The notes beneath the pieces were generated by a model that made no database searches, had not been told where the DNA came from, and saw only the letters and a program-made list of their open reading frames with translations. From CAYYYP01 sp964475985 (GTDB taxonomy: Bacteria; Bdellovibrionota; UBA1018; CAYHWW01): a DNA stretch of 64,000 nt. Each line of letters starts with the position of its first letter. Within the stretch, counting starts at the first letter, position 1. The position numbers were made by a program, and so were the translations under genes. Location: NCBI GenBank assembly GCA_964475985.1, contig CAYYYP010000001.1, forward strand, positions 62,001-126,000, given 5' to 3'. Below are positions 15,421 through 24,739 of the stretch, piece by piece.

Positions 15421-17271
15421 CTACTCGCCCTCTTCCGAAGCCTTCTGCTGCAAAAGATACTCTTGGCGCTCCATAAGGCCAACCCAAAGCATCTCTAGCT
15501 CCTCAATGCGAAGGCTGTTATCACTCATCTTTTGGATGAAGCCTTGAACCTCCGAAGGAGGCACTGAGTGCGAAGTAATTTTTTCATTTAAAGTTTCATT
15601 TTCCCTTTGCCGCTGTTTGAGTTCTTCCTCAAATTCTTCAAGTTTTCGTTCGGAATTACGAAGGTCCCGGTCCAAAGCCTTTTTCTGGGCGCGTTTTTCA
15701 TTGCGGGAAACTTCCGTTTCAGCTTCCCGCGCGACATTCTTTTTAGGCGTCTTTGCTGGCCTTGAATCTTCTTCCGCGTCGCGGGCTAAATCCTGCTGCA
15801 TGCTCCAAACATATTCTTCGTAGGTGCCGTGGTATAAATTCACTTCGCCACGGGAGACCTCCAAAATTTTAGTCCCAATACGTTTGGTGAAACTCCGATC
15901 ATGGCTCACTACAATGACGGTTCCTTCGTAGGCTTGGAGGGCCATGGTGAGGGCCTCCACCGTTTGGAAATCCAAGTGATTTGTAGGCTCATCGAGCAAA
16001 AGGCAAGGTGCTCTTTGCAACAACACGCGCCCCAGCGCCACTCGCGATTTTTCGCCGCCCGAGAGGACCGAAATGGATTTTTTAACGTCATCACCCGAGA
16101 AAAGCAGAGAACCCGCTAAATCCAGAATATCCTGGGGCAACACATCCGGATGCGCGGCCGATTGAAGCGAACTTAGAACCGTATCTCTAGGTGAGAGCGC
16201 CTCAATGACATGCTGGGCGTAAAATGCGATTTCTACATTATGGCCGAATTCAAAGTCGCCGGAGAGCGGCGCTAACTCACCAGAAATTCCCTTCAATAAA
16301 GTTGATTTACCCGCGCCGTTAAGCCCAACCACCGCCACATGGTCACCGCGCATGATTTGCAAAGAAACATCATGAAGAATCACTTTTTCGCCGTAACCAA
16401 ATTTGGCATTTTTGGTCATGAGGGTCATTTTACCCGTTTTCGCCGGCGGAGGAATGCGGATCGCCGAAGTAATGGGCAAAGGCTTGATATCAATGACTTC
16501 CATTTTAGCGAGACTTTTTAGCCGCGATTGCGCTTGTCTGGCTTTCGTCGCCTTGGCCCCAAACCTTGCCACAAAGTCCAGGATATCGGCTCGCTTCTTA
16601 GCCAATCCTTGAGCCCGGCTTTCCAGCTGTTCACGGAGCAATTCCTTTTGGGCAAAATAATCATCGATATTCCCGTTAAATTTCGTCATCTCCCCTGATT
16701 CAACTTCAAGGATATGATCCGTCGTCCGCCTTAAAAACTCGCTGTCATGGGAGATGAGAAGGAACGCACCTTCATAACCCTGCAGAAACCGTTCAAGCAC
16801 CAAGGTGGTTTCTAAATCTAAATAATTGGTGGGTTCATCTAACAACATCAAATTGGGGTCCTGGCCAATGAGCCCCAGAAGCTTAATGCGCATGCGGTAA
16901 CCTCCGCTGAGCGATAATACCTCCTGGTCCAAAATTCTTTCCGAAACCTGAAGCACTCGGCCCCGGGATTTAAGTTCCCAAATGGGAATCTTAGTCGCTT
17001 TCTCGAGATACTCGTTCCCCGTTTGGCCCGCGATCCAATGGTCATGCTGCGAAAGGTAACCTAACGAAAGCCGCTTTGATTTTGCCAAAGAACCTGAATC
17101 GAGCTCATCCTCACCGGTTAGAATACGAAACAGCGTCGACTTACCCGCGCCGTTGGGACCAATGACCCCCACGTGTTCATCGGCATTGATGAAGAATGAC
17201 GCACCGTCAAACAAACGTTTTGAACCAAAGGACTTCGTACCCGATTGAAGTTGCAGCAGAGTTTCCGACAT
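15421..17271 (-). CDS. ABC-F family ATPase with C-terminal coiled coil
   Basis: The protein has 616 residues with two ABC domains in tandem and no membrane segments, the layout of ABC-F translation factors (Uup/YheS/EttA group). First domain: GPNGAGKST, LSGGYRMR signature, LLDEPTNYLDL Walker B. Linker: about 80 residues, positively charged (ARFGAKATKARQAQSRLKSL), the P-site tRNA interaction motif region. Second domain: GLNGAGKST, LSGGEKSR, LLDEPTNHLDF. The C-terminal 100 residues are a Lys/Glu-rich coiled coil (RDLRNSERKLEEFEEELKQR) as in Uup and YheS. Family members bind the ribosomal E-site and rescue stalled elongation. Assignment to one subgroup is not possible by eye. Confidence 0.9.
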   Translation of the reverse strand: MSETLLQLQSGTKSFGSKRLFDGASFFINADEHVGVIGPNGAGKSTLFRILTGEDELDSGSLAKSKRLSLGYLSQHDHWIAGQTGNEYLEKATKIPIWELKSRGRVLQVSERILDQEVLSLSGGYRMRIKLLGLIGQDPNLMLLDEPTNYLDLETTLVLERFLQGYEGAFLLISHDSEFLRRTTDHILEVESGEMTKFNGNIDDYFAQKELLREQLESRAQGLAKKRADILDFVARFGAKATKARQAQSRLKSLAKMEVIDIKPLPITSAIRIPPPAKTGKMTLMTKNAKFGYGEKVILHDVSLQIMRGDHVAVVGLNGAGKSTLLKGISGELAPLSGDFEFGHNVEIAFYAQHVIEALSPRDTVLSSLQSAAHPDVLPQDILDLAGSLLFSGDDVKKSISVLSGGEKSRVALGRVLLQRAPCLLLDEPTNHLDFQTVEALTMALQAYEGTVIVVSHDRSFTKRIGTKILEVSRGEVNLYHGTYEEYVWSMQQDLARDAEEDSRPAKTPKKNVAREAETEVSRNEKRAQKKALDRDLRNSERKLEEFEEELKQRQRENETLNEKITSHSVPPSEVQGFIQKMSDNSLRIEELEMLWVGLMERQEYLLQQKASEEGE

Positions 17272-17332
17272 TCCCTCTCTGTAGCAAGAGTTGCGGTGAT
17301 TTTCCCAGAAAAGAGGTACGCACCTTCGAAAT

Positions 17333-19717
17333 TCACTTTTGCAAAATGCGAATCTCCTGTTTTAACGAAAAATATTGCGCCCAAGGGTCCTTTTTCTCCT
17401 GCGCAAGCCGTTTGAGAGTTGAAGTCAGATCAAAAGCATCTGGGCCTTTGATCTGACTCAACTCACTCCATGCGATCGGAACGGAGACAAAGGGATGATT
17501 TTTGGATCGCAGGGAATACGGAACTACGGAAGTTGCGGAAAATCCGTTGCGGAGATAATCCAAAAATATTTTGCCCTTCCGGTTACTTTTTAAAATGTTG
17601 GTCGTGTAGAGTTCAGAATTTTCCGATTCCATATGCTTTACAACGGTTTTTGAAAAAGATTTTGCCTGGTCCCAGGTATAGCTCGGCGCCAAGGGAACTT
17701 GAATGTGTAAGCCCTTCCCGCCCGTAGTTTTGATGAAGGATTTTAAGGAAAGGTCGTCCAATATTTCCTTAAGGTCCAGCGCGCACTTCACTACTTGCTC
17801 CCACTTTACCGAGTCGTCCGGATCCAAATCAAACACGAGTTGATCAGCAAAATCCAAATGCTCAACATGGGTTTGCCAGGTGTGAAACTCAAGGACGCCC
17901 CATTGGACTAATTGCAACAACCCCTCTTCCGAATCTACATAGATGATCTTTTGATCCTGGGCGAGCGCCTCCATTACGGCGCTCATCTTAAACCGATCCA
18001 TATGTTTTTGAAAAAAGCACCCTTTTCCAGCCTGATTCGGGCATCGCACTAGGGAAAGTGGACGGCCCGAAAGATGGTTTAACATCCAACCAGAAACACT
18101 TCGGTAATAATTCGCGACATCCAGTTTTGAGACATTGGGGTTCTCATAAATCACTCGGTCCGGATGTGTGACTTTAAATTCAGAGTTTCCGTCCGCTTCA
18201 ACCTCTAACGATTTTTTGACTTTGCTCCCAGGCGTGGATTCCTTTTCACTGTCCCCTAAGACAGGTGTTTCGATTCTGACTTCCAATGCTTTTTTATCTT
18301 CCCGTAGGCCTTGGAAGGACGCGTGTCGTAATACTTTATCGCCCGTCCAAGTTTTGAATTCAATTTCCGCGACGAGTTTTGGCTTCACCCAGTGAATATC
18401 GGAAGCCTTCCGGGGAGATGCTAAATCAAACGGAGATTTGTTCGTTTCTAACGCCGAAATTTTTTTATGCAGGTCCGATAGGATTTTTGCGTCAAACCCC
18501 GTACCCACCCTCCCCACATAACGAAACTTGTTTTTTTCGTAGGCCCCAAGCAACAATGCGCCGAAATTTCTATGGGCAACGCCGGCATCCGTAAACCCCC
18601 CTATGACAAACTCTTGACGTAAAGAACATTTGATTTTTTGCCAGTCGGGTGTACGTCGGGAGCGGTAGGGCTGGTGGCGATTCTTAGATATGATGCCCTC
18701 AAGTCCTTCTTCACAGGCTTTGGTAAAAAGCTCTTCACCCTGCGCCAGCCAATGCTCGCTGTATATAATTTTTTTGCTTTTGTTTTCTTTGAGTAATTTT
18801 TTTAAAAGTTGTTTACGAGTTTCAAGAGGCTGGTTTCGTAAGTCAGAACCACCAAGGTAAAGCAGGTCGAAGGCGTAAAAAACTAGCGCTTCTGGATTTT
18901 CACCCTTCAGTGCATTTTGCAGCAATGCGAAATTAGATTTTCCGTTCTCATCTAAAACTACAATTTCTCCATCCAAGATCGCGCTTTTGACGCCAAGTTT
19001 TTTAAATTCAAGATCGAGGGGAGTGTATTTTTCCGTCCAGTCCAGACGGCTTCTCGTATATAGGTGCACCGACCGATCCTTGATTTCTACAAGCGTCCGG
19101 TAACCGTCGTACTTAATTTCGTGAATCCAGTCCTTCCCGCGCGGAATCACGCTGGACAAAAATGCGAGCTGGGGCGTGAATTTTTCAGGCCAAGGGTCTT
19201 TTTTGCTAAGCTTTAGTTTTAACTCGGGCGTTTTAGGTTTTTTTTTCTCATCGGTTCGTTTGATTAGAAGCCATTGGCTTTTTTTACCCGAGGATTTTTT
19301 TGTGCGAACAAGTAACCACCTACCTTTGAGCTTCTTGCCTTGGAGTTCGAACTCCAGACGGCCCGTCTCTAGACTTTTTTTAAGTTGCGATGGCGGTACC
19401 CAAACGCCCTTGTCCCAAATCTTGACTTCGCCGGCTCCATATTCCCCTTCGGGGATTTTTCCATGAAAGTTGGCGTAATCGATGGGGTGATCTTCAACTT
19501 CAACTGCTAGTCGCTTTTCGCCGACGGCGCCGGGTGGTCCCTTGGGCACCGCCCAACTTTTTAATGTTCCAAATGCTTCAAGGCGAAAGTCATAATGAAG
19601 ATGAGACGCCCAATGCTCCTGAACCACAAAAATGGGCTTTCCTTTGGAGGGTTTCCCAGTGAAAGGCTCCTTAGTTTTTTTAGGGTCACGTTTATTTCTA
19701 TATTCTTGAAGACTCAT
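17333..19717 (-). CDS. ligD: Multifunctional DNA ligase D (3'-phosphoesterase, ligase, polymerase)
   Basis: The protein has 794 residues with all three LigD domains in the order PE-LIG-POL. The phosphoesterase domain shows ASHLHYDFRLEAFGTLKSWA and PEGEYGAGEVKIWDKG (residues 35-105). The ATP-dependent ligase core has the AMP-accepting lysine in EIKYDGYR (Lys202), DGEIVVLDENG and EGLEGIISKN..YRSRRTPDWQKIK. The primase-polymerase domain has HPDRVIYENPNVSKLDVANY, the catalytic DLDPDD (about 630) and IKTTGGKGLHIQVPL. It joins DNA ends in non-homologous end joining together with Ku. It starts 16 nt after the ku reading frame ends, so the two form one operon. All active-site residues look intact although ku is disrupted. 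Confidence 0.95.
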   Translation of the reverse strand: MSLQEYRNKRDPKKTKEPFTGKPSKGKPIFVVQEHWASHLHYDFRLEAFGTLKSWAVPKGPPGAVGEKRLAVEVEDHPIDYANFHGKIPEGEYGAGEVKIWDKGVWVPPSQLKKSLETGRLEFELQGKKLKGRWLLVRTKKSSGKKSQWLLIKRTDEKKKPKTPELKLKLSKKDPWPEKFTPQLAFLSSVIPRGKDWIHEIKYDGYRTLVEIKDRSVHLYTRSRLDWTEKYTPLDLEFKKLGVKSAILDGEIVVLDENGKSNFALLQNALKGENPEALVFYAFDLLYLGGSDLRNQPLETRKQLLKKLLKENKSKKIIYSEHWLAQGEELFTKACEEGLEGIISKNRHQPYRSRRTPDWQKIKCSLRQEFVIGGFTDAGVAHRNFGALLLGAYEKNKFRYVGRVGTGFDAKILSDLHKKISALETNKSPFDLASPRKASDIHWVKPKLVAEIEFKTWTGDKVLRHASFQGLREDKKALEVRIETPVLGDSEKESTPGSKVKKSLEVEADGNSEFKVTHPDRVIYENPNVSKLDVANYYRSVSGWMLNHLSGRPLSLVRCPNQAGKGCFFQKHMDRFKMSAVMEALAQDQKIIYVDSEEGLLQLVQWGVLEFHTWQTHVEHLDFADQLVFDLDPDDSVKWEQVVKCALDLKEILDDLSLKSFIKTTGGKGLHIQVPLAPSYTWDQAKSFSKTVVKHMESENSELYTTNILKSNRKGKIFLDYLRNGFSATSVVPYSLRSKNHPFVSVPIAWSELSQIKGPDAFDLTSTLKRLAQEKKDPWAQYFSLKQEIRILQK

Positions 19718-19733
19718 GATTGAAACCTATCCA

Positions 19734-20576
19734 TTAGGCGCGCCTAGACTTAGACGCACCAGGCGATTTTTTTTGCGCTAAACTTTTGCGCAGCAGGGGC
19801 ATGAGGTCGATGACCTTAGAGCCTCTGCCCTCGTCATGTTCCGCCACTTCTTCGGTAATTTCTGTAGCTTTACCAGCGCTGACTTTGGCCTTCACACGCT
19901 TCATGATGTCAACGCGATAGGTATCCTTATACTCATCCGGATCCCACTTGCTCGTCATGTCGGCAATCAGTCGCTCCGCCATATCAACTTCTTTCGTTGA
20001 AGTCTTAGGACCTTCGGCTTCGCTCTTCCAGTCGCCCAATTCACGCAATTCCTTCACATCTTCCGCGAAATGCAGAAGTTCCAACAAAATAAATTTACCC
20101 CGAGGCATAAGCGCCACGAGGTGTTGTTTGGTGTGTAAAACAATTTTTGCGACCGCCACCTTACCGCTTTTTTGGAGCGCAGCACAAAGGAGCCGATATG
20201 CCTAGTAGGCCTTATCAAAAAAGACTGGGTCGATATCACTTAACTGAACGAAATTTTCTATGTCGATGGTTTGGGTCGCTTTTGGATTAGCTTTCTTGAA
20301 ATCGGCGTCCGTAAGAATGACGAATTTACCTTTTTTATATTCGTAGGCCTTTACGATATTGGACCGGCTCACATCTTCACCGGATGATTTATTATAGTAC
20401 TTGTAACCAATGGGCGAAAGATTGCCCGGGTCCAGCATGGTAAAGTGAATGCTCTGTTGTTCCTTCGCAGAAACTACTTTCACTCCGATGTTTACTAAAC
20501 CAAAACTGATATTGCCCTTCCAAAGGCTGCGTTGATTTTCCGTTGAGCTTTCTGATTCTGTTTTTTTTCTCGGCAT
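19734..20576 (-). pseudogene. ku: ku, interrupted by an in-frame TAG next to an apparent internal deletion
   Basis: The start is the ATG at 20576, with GGAG 7 nt upstream. The first part reads like Ku: MPRKKTES, RSLWKGNISFGLVNIGVKV, GYKYYNKSSGEDV, and DIDPVFFDKAY. A TAG follows at 20204-20202, after which the same frame continues as AYRLLCAALQKSGKVAVAKI, VLHTKQHLVALMPRG and the usual Ku C-terminus to 19734. In intact Ku proteins a stretch of about ten residues (the YYLxP..K region) lies between FFDK-Y and the AY-LL helix. That stretch is missing and replaced by the stop, as if an in-frame deletion fused TA and G into TAG. Without readthrough the product is a 124-residue fragment lacking most of the DNA-encircling ring. 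The C-terminal tail is Lys/Ser-rich. Confidence 0.85.
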
Positions 20577-20757
20577 AAAAAATCTCCGTCTTCGGCCAAA
20601 GCCGTTTGCCACTCCGGATTTGCAAAAGCCCGGCCAGGATTCAGAAAGATTTGGATACGCGAATGCCCAGGAAAATGCGCCCTCCCATGGAAAAAGTTTG
20701 CTCCTGCGCAATATTTCTTTCCTTCTTGTCCGACGCGGGTCATTTCGCCCCGAACTA

Positions 20758-20780
20758 ATCGCTTAAATCAATTAAACGAT
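20758..20780. promoter_or_regulatory. Imperfect 23-bp palindrome between ku and the dehydrogenase gene
   Basis: The arms ATCGCTTAAAT and AATTAAACGAT match at 9 of 11 positions around a single central base. It sits in the 277-nt divergent region, about 75 nt before the dehydrogenase ATG, so it is a candidate repressor operator for either gene. No regulator gene is adjacent. The match could be chance. Confidence 0.3.
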
Positions 20781-20853
20781 TTTGAGCCTGGAATGCGGTT
20801 TGCACGCGATAGTTACAATTTACCTGCAATTCAAAGAGCAAAGGAATCAAACT

Positions 20854-22011
20854 ATGAAAGCTGCAGTTTTTCACAAGCCACACGACATACGTTGCGAAAA
20901 TATCCCAGATCCAAAAATTGAAGAACCAACGGACGCCATCATACGGGTTACCGCTACGGCAATTTGCGGATCCGACCTTCATATATACAATGGTTTTTTC
21001 CCCCAGCCCCGAAGCATGGTTTTAGGCCATGAGTTTATGGGCATCGTCGAAGAGGTAGGAAAAGGCGTTAAAAATTTAAAAAAGGGTGACCGCGTCGTAG
21101 TCCCATTTCCCATCGCCTGCGGAAAATGCTTTTTTTGTTCCCATGAAGTACCCACGGGTTGTGAAGTCTCAAACAAAACAAACTATGGACCAAGGGGAGA
21201 TCTCCTCACCCAAAAGGGAGCTGCACTCTTTGGGTACACTGACATGTACGGTGGTATCAACGGCGGGCAAGCGGAAGCGGTACGAGTTCCCCATGCGGAT
21301 TTTGGACCCCGTAAGGTTCCTGATTTTTTGACAGACGAACAAGTACTTTTTTTAACGGACATTCTTCCCACAGGTTGGTCAGGCGTGGATAAAGCTGGCG
21401 TGAAACCTGGTGACACTGTCGCCGTTCTTGGCTGTGGTCCGGTTGGGCTCATGGCGCAAAAGGCGGCGTGGGTGAAGGGAGCGAAGCGCGTGATTGGTGT
21501 AGACATTCTTCCCTATCGACTCAGCATGGCAAGGGAAGCCTGCCAGTCTGAAGTGATCAATGCCGACAAAGTTGACGCGGTGGATGCCATTATAGAAATG
21601 ACGGAAGGCCATGGCGCCCACGTTTGTATCGAAGCGGTTGGCCTTGAGTCGGACGCCAATATTGTTGAGCGAACCGCCAATGTGGTGCGCATGCAATCGG
21701 GATCCAGTAAAACCGTAGGGCAAATGATCCACGCGACTCGTCGCGGTGGTAGTGCATCTATCCTTGGTGTGTTTGCTACCAACTACGATAATTTTCCTTT
21801 AGGCCCATGGTTAGACAAAGGGCTTCGCATTTGGGCGGGGCAAGCTCCGGTCCATAACTACATCGATGAACTCATTCAAATGATTGAAGGCGGAAAAATT
21901 CGTACGGACGATATCATTACCCATACCCTTAGGTTGGATGATGTCGCTAAGGGGTACGAAATCTTCAGCAAAAAACAAGATAACTGCGTCAAAGTAGTTA
22001 TGAAACCTTGA
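20854..22011 (+). CDS. Zinc-dependent alcohol dehydrogenase, formaldehyde dehydrogenase-like
   Basis: This medium-chain dehydrogenase has 385 residues from the ATG at 20854, with AAAGGAA about 7 nt upstream. The catalytic zinc ligands are in ICGSDLH (Cys) and GHEFMG (His-Glu). A four-Cys structural zinc site is only partly evident: CGKCFFCS..GC. The NAD-binding Rossmann motif is VLGCGPVGLMAQ. An insert rich in Gly and Asn (KTNYGPRGDLL, YGGINGGQAEAVRVP) matches the glutathione-independent formaldehyde dehydrogenase (FdhA) subgroup. It probably oxidises an aldehyde or alcohol in the cytoplasm. It stands alone and ends at a strong bidirectional terminator. Confidence 0.88.
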   Translation: MKAAVFHKPHDIRCENIPDPKIEEPTDAIIRVTATAICGSDLHIYNGFFPQPRSMVLGHEFMGIVEEVGKGVKNLKKGDRVVVPFPIACGKCFFCSHEVPTGCEVSNKTNYGPRGDLLTQKGAALFGYTDMYGGINGGQAEAVRVPHADFGPRKVPDFLTDEQVLFLTDILPTGWSGVDKAGVKPGDTVAVLGCGPVGLMAQKAAWVKGAKRVIGVDILPYRLSMAREACQSEVINADKVDAVDAIIEMTEGHGAHVCIEAVGLESDANIVERTANVVRMQSGSSKTVGQMIHATRRGGSASILGVFATNYDNFPLGPWLDKGLRIWAGQAPVHNYIDELIQMIEGGKIRTDDIITHTLRLDDVAKGYEIFSKKQDNCVKVVMKP

Positions 22012-22036
22012 TTGGTTTCATTTTTGTCTGAAGAAA

Positions 22037-22079
22037 AGCAAACGGCCTTAGATGGGCAAACTGTCTAAGGCCGTTTGCT
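22037..22079. terminator. Bidirectional rho-independent terminator
   Basis: A perfect 15-bp stem is formed by 22037-22051 (AGCAAACGGCCTTAG) and 22065-22079, around a 13-nt loop. On the minus strand the stem is followed by TTTTCTT, and on the plus strand by a weaker GTTTAG. It separates the convergent dehydrogenase and flavoprotein genes. The minus-strand stop codon of the flavoprotein (22067-22065) lies inside the stem. Confidence 0.85.
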
Positions 22080-23279
22080 GTTTAGAAACCTAAGCACGCC
22101 CTGGGCAGCAGAATAACCCTGGGACACACAACCTTGAATTAGAAAGCCGCCGGTCGGCGCATCCCAGTTCAACATCTCACCAGCGACAAAAATTCCTGGG
22201 AACTTTTTCACCATTAAATCTGAAGTAAGCTCTTCAAAGCTTAAGCCACCTTTAGATGAAATCGCTTCTTCCAAGGAACGGGGCGAACCCAGGGTAACGG
22301 GAAAGCATTTGATTCGCCCTGCGAGAACTGAAGCATTGGTCATCTCTGCCGGCGGAGTGAGATGGAAAATCAGGGCCAGCGCAGCGGGGCTTAAGTTAAG
22401 ATTTTTTTTCGCCTGCCTTATGGGTGAAAGATTTTTTTTTGATTTTTCTATCCTGGATAAAATCGCGGGTTCATCCAAATCAGGTTTCAGATCTAAAAAA
22501 ATTTCACCCGATTGACCTACGAAATAAATCGGCGTGCCTTCCAGACCGTACCCTGTGATCATAAGATCACCTTGCTTTGAGCCTTTTGGTGAATGCACGA
22601 CAATATTCTTGAGCGGCAATCCATTTGCTTCCTTGAGGAAATTTTCCGGCCAAGCTACCTCAAAGCCCACATTGGACGCAGTGAACTCCTCAAAACTTAG
22701 GAATTTTTTCGAAAAAATATTTGGCCACCTCAGCGGCTTTTCTTTTTCCTCATAACTGCCGCCCCCCAATGCAAAAACTACCGCGTCAAAGTTCAGTTCC
22801 TGATTTTCATTTTCTTTCCGTAAACATATTTGAACGTGGCCAGCTTTATTTAAACTAAAGTCTACAACTTCCGTTTTGAAAAACGTCTCCACTTTCTTGT
22901 CGTGAAGCCTTCGCATCCAAGTTCTAAGAAGGTTTGAAGCTTTCAGGCCCTTTACAAAATATCGACCGCTGGTTCCCAAAAAAGTCTCTATGCCCAATTC
23001 ATTTATGAACTTTAGCCAACTTAGGGGCGAAAATAATTCTAGCGCGGATGCCATGTGATGAGAAAATTCCCCGTAGTATTCGGCAAATTTCTGCGGCGAA
23101 GCATTAAAGGTGACATTCAAACCTGAACTTCCGGCGATCAGGAGTTTACGGCCAGGACCTGACTTTTTATCAAACAAAAAAACTTGAAGACCGGCTGAGC
23201 AAAGAACATCCGCCGCCATTAGGCCCGCAGGTCCGGTACCCACCACCGCGACTTTGATTTGAGGGCCAAGAGATTTCAT
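22065..23279 (-). CDS. FAD-dependent oxidoreductase of the HI0933/YhiN family
   Basis: The flavoprotein has 404 residues. The dinucleotide-binding motif is VAVVGTGPAGLMAADVL at the N-terminus, followed by the family signature GPGRKLLIAGSSGLNVT, which resembles the G-GRCN-TN segment of YhiN proteins. The C-terminal FAD contact is PGIFVAGEMLNWDAPTGGFL, then QGCVSQGYSA. The sequence fits the PP_4765-like branch of uncharacterised flavoproteins. The reaction is unknown. It follows the DEAD-box helicase on the same strand by 18 nt, so the two may be cotranscribed. Confidence 0.88.
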   Translation of the reverse strand: MKSLGPQIKVAVVGTGPAGLMAADVLCSAGLQVFLFDKKSGPGRKLLIAGSSGLNVTFNASPQKFAEYYGEFSHHMASALELFSPLSWLKFINELGIETFLGTSGRYFVKGLKASNLLRTWMRRLHDKKVETFFKTEVVDFSLNKAGHVQICLRKENENQELNFDAVVFALGGGSYEEKEKPLRWPNIFSKKFLSFEEFTASNVGFEVAWPENFLKEANGLPLKNIVVHSPKGSKQGDLMITGYGLEGTPIYFVGQSGEIFLDLKPDLDEPAILSRIEKSKKNLSPIRQAKKNLNLSPAALALIFHLTPPAEMTNASVLAGRIKCFPVTLGSPRSLEEAISSKGGLSFEELTSDLMVKKFPGIFVAGEMLNWDAPTGGFLIQGCVSQGYSAAQGVLRFLNSKRP

Positions 23280-23297
23280 TTAAGATGCGATACCTTG

Positions 23298-24644
23298 TTA
23301 TCCTCCGAAGGGAGTTCCGCCGCTGCTACTACCCCCTCGTCCGCTACCTGAAGTGGGACCTCGCTTCCCACCTTGAGAGGACGGTCCGCGACGCGGGCGG
23401 TTTCCACTGCTGCTACCACCGCCACCACCGGAACTAGGCCTGCCTCCGGAACCAGATCTTCCACTGGGACCGGACCTGCCGCCTGATCTTGAATCACGGG
23501 GATAATCCCTCTCGGGGGTACCTTCAGAAGGAATAGGAATACCTAAAATTCTTTCAATCTCGCCTAAAAGTTCACGGTCCCGATAAGTCGCAAAACTTGT
23601 TGCTTTTCCTTTAGTCTCGGCCCTGCCGGTACGGCCCACGCGGTGTACGTAATCTTCCGGGTCCATGGGCAATTCAAAATTCACCACATGCGCTACGCCA
23701 TCAACATGGATGCCACGGCCCGCCACATCGGTAGCAATGAGAATACGGTGCTGCCCACTTTTGAAATCGTTTAACGCCTGTTCACGATGACTCTGCGCAC
23801 GATCCGAAGTCAGATAGGTGGCGTCATAAATACCTTGGCTATGAAGGTAGAGCCATAACCTATGGGCGGCGTCCTTAGAACGCGTGAAGATGATGATACT
23901 TCCAGGCTCTTCTTGAAGAATGCGCACAAGTTTCTTTTTCTTGTCATCTTCCCTCACCCAAATCAGTTTTTGTTCCACCAAAGACTGGGCCGAACTCGTT
24001 CGGCCTATGCTCACCCGCACTGGATCCTTTAATATGCGCTGCGCGAGGCTTTCAACGCTTGGCAAGAATGTCGCCGAAAACAGCATAGTCTGCCGGGAGG
24101 CAGGTAGAATATCGGTGATTTGGTTCAGCTGTTTTGAAAATCCCATGCTGAGCATCCGGTCCGCTTCATCGAGTACAACCATTTCAAGGTAATCAAGCCA
24201 AAGGTTGCCACGTTCTAAGTGATCACAGATGCGCCCCGGAGTTCCCACGATGATTTCAGGATAATTTTGAATTGCCTTTGCATCCAGATCCAGACTGATT
24301 CCACCAATTAAAACCGCAGAAGTCAGTCCCAGGGGCTTTGCAAAAATTTCAAGCGTCTCGTAGATCTGAAGAGCAATTTCCCGGGTAGGGGCTAGGATCA
24401 AAACAAAGGTACCGCGCCTCCCAGCGAATTTCTGCACGATGGGAAGCACAAAGCTCGCCGTTTTACCCGTTCCGGTTTGGGCGGATACGATCAGATCGTG
24501 ATTTTCTAAAGCCCTTGGAATCGTTGCGGCCTGAACCGGAGTTGGCTGACTATAACCAGCCTTCTCAATGAGACTCAAAACTTTTTCATTTAGGTTTAAA
24601 CTAGCCCAAGTGGCAGGTGCGGGATTAGATGGTATTTCGTTCAT
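23298..24644 (-). CDS. DEAD-box RNA helicase, RhlE/CsdA-like, with Gly/Arg/Ser-rich tail
   Basis: The RNA helicase has 448 residues. Motifs in order: the Q motif (GYSQPTPVQAATIP), AQTGTGKT (I), APTREIALQ (Ia), GTPGR (Ib), DEADRM (II), SAT (III), IIIFTRSKD (IV), ATDVAGRGIHV (V) and HRVGRTGRA (VI). The last 75 residues are low complexity (repeated Gly, Ser, Arg, Pro), an RNA-binding tail typical of cold-shock and ribosome-assembly DEAD proteins. It acts in RNA remodelling in the cytoplasm. The subgroup cannot be settled by eye. It is divergent from the mannosyltransferase gene, whose start lies 95 nt away. Confidence 0.93.
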   Translation of the reverse strand: MNEIPSNPAPATWASLNLNEKVLSLIEKAGYSQPTPVQAATIPRALENHDLIVSAQTGTGKTASFVLPIVQKFAGRRGTFVLILAPTREIALQIYETLEIFAKPLGLTSAVLIGGISLDLDAKAIQNYPEIIVGTPGRICDHLERGNLWLDYLEMVVLDEADRMLSMGFSKQLNQITDILPASRQTMLFSATFLPSVESLAQRILKDPVRVSIGRTSSAQSLVEQKLIWVREDDKKKKLVRILQEEPGSIIIFTRSKDAAHRLWLYLHSQGIYDATYLTSDRAQSHREQALNDFKSGQHRILIATDVAGRGIHVDGVAHVVNFELPMDPEDYVHRVGRTGRAETKGKATSFATYRDRELLGEIERILGIPIPSEGTPERDYPRDSRSGGRSGPSGRSGSGGRPSSGGGGGSSSGNRPRRGPSSQGGKRGPTSGSGRGGSSSGGTPFGG

Positions 24645-24739
24645 GTTTGCTGGTCCAGGTTACCTTGACCCACCGTTTCTGTCGACCCACTTCTTTCGGC
24701 CTTGATGAAGCCATTCAATTGAACGCAAAATGGAGTTCA

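Noticed and set aside
24629..24739. Longer start for the mannosyltransferase gene
   Set aside because: It would overlap the start of the divergent RNA helicase and has no ribosome binding site, while the ATG at 24740 has GGAG in place.
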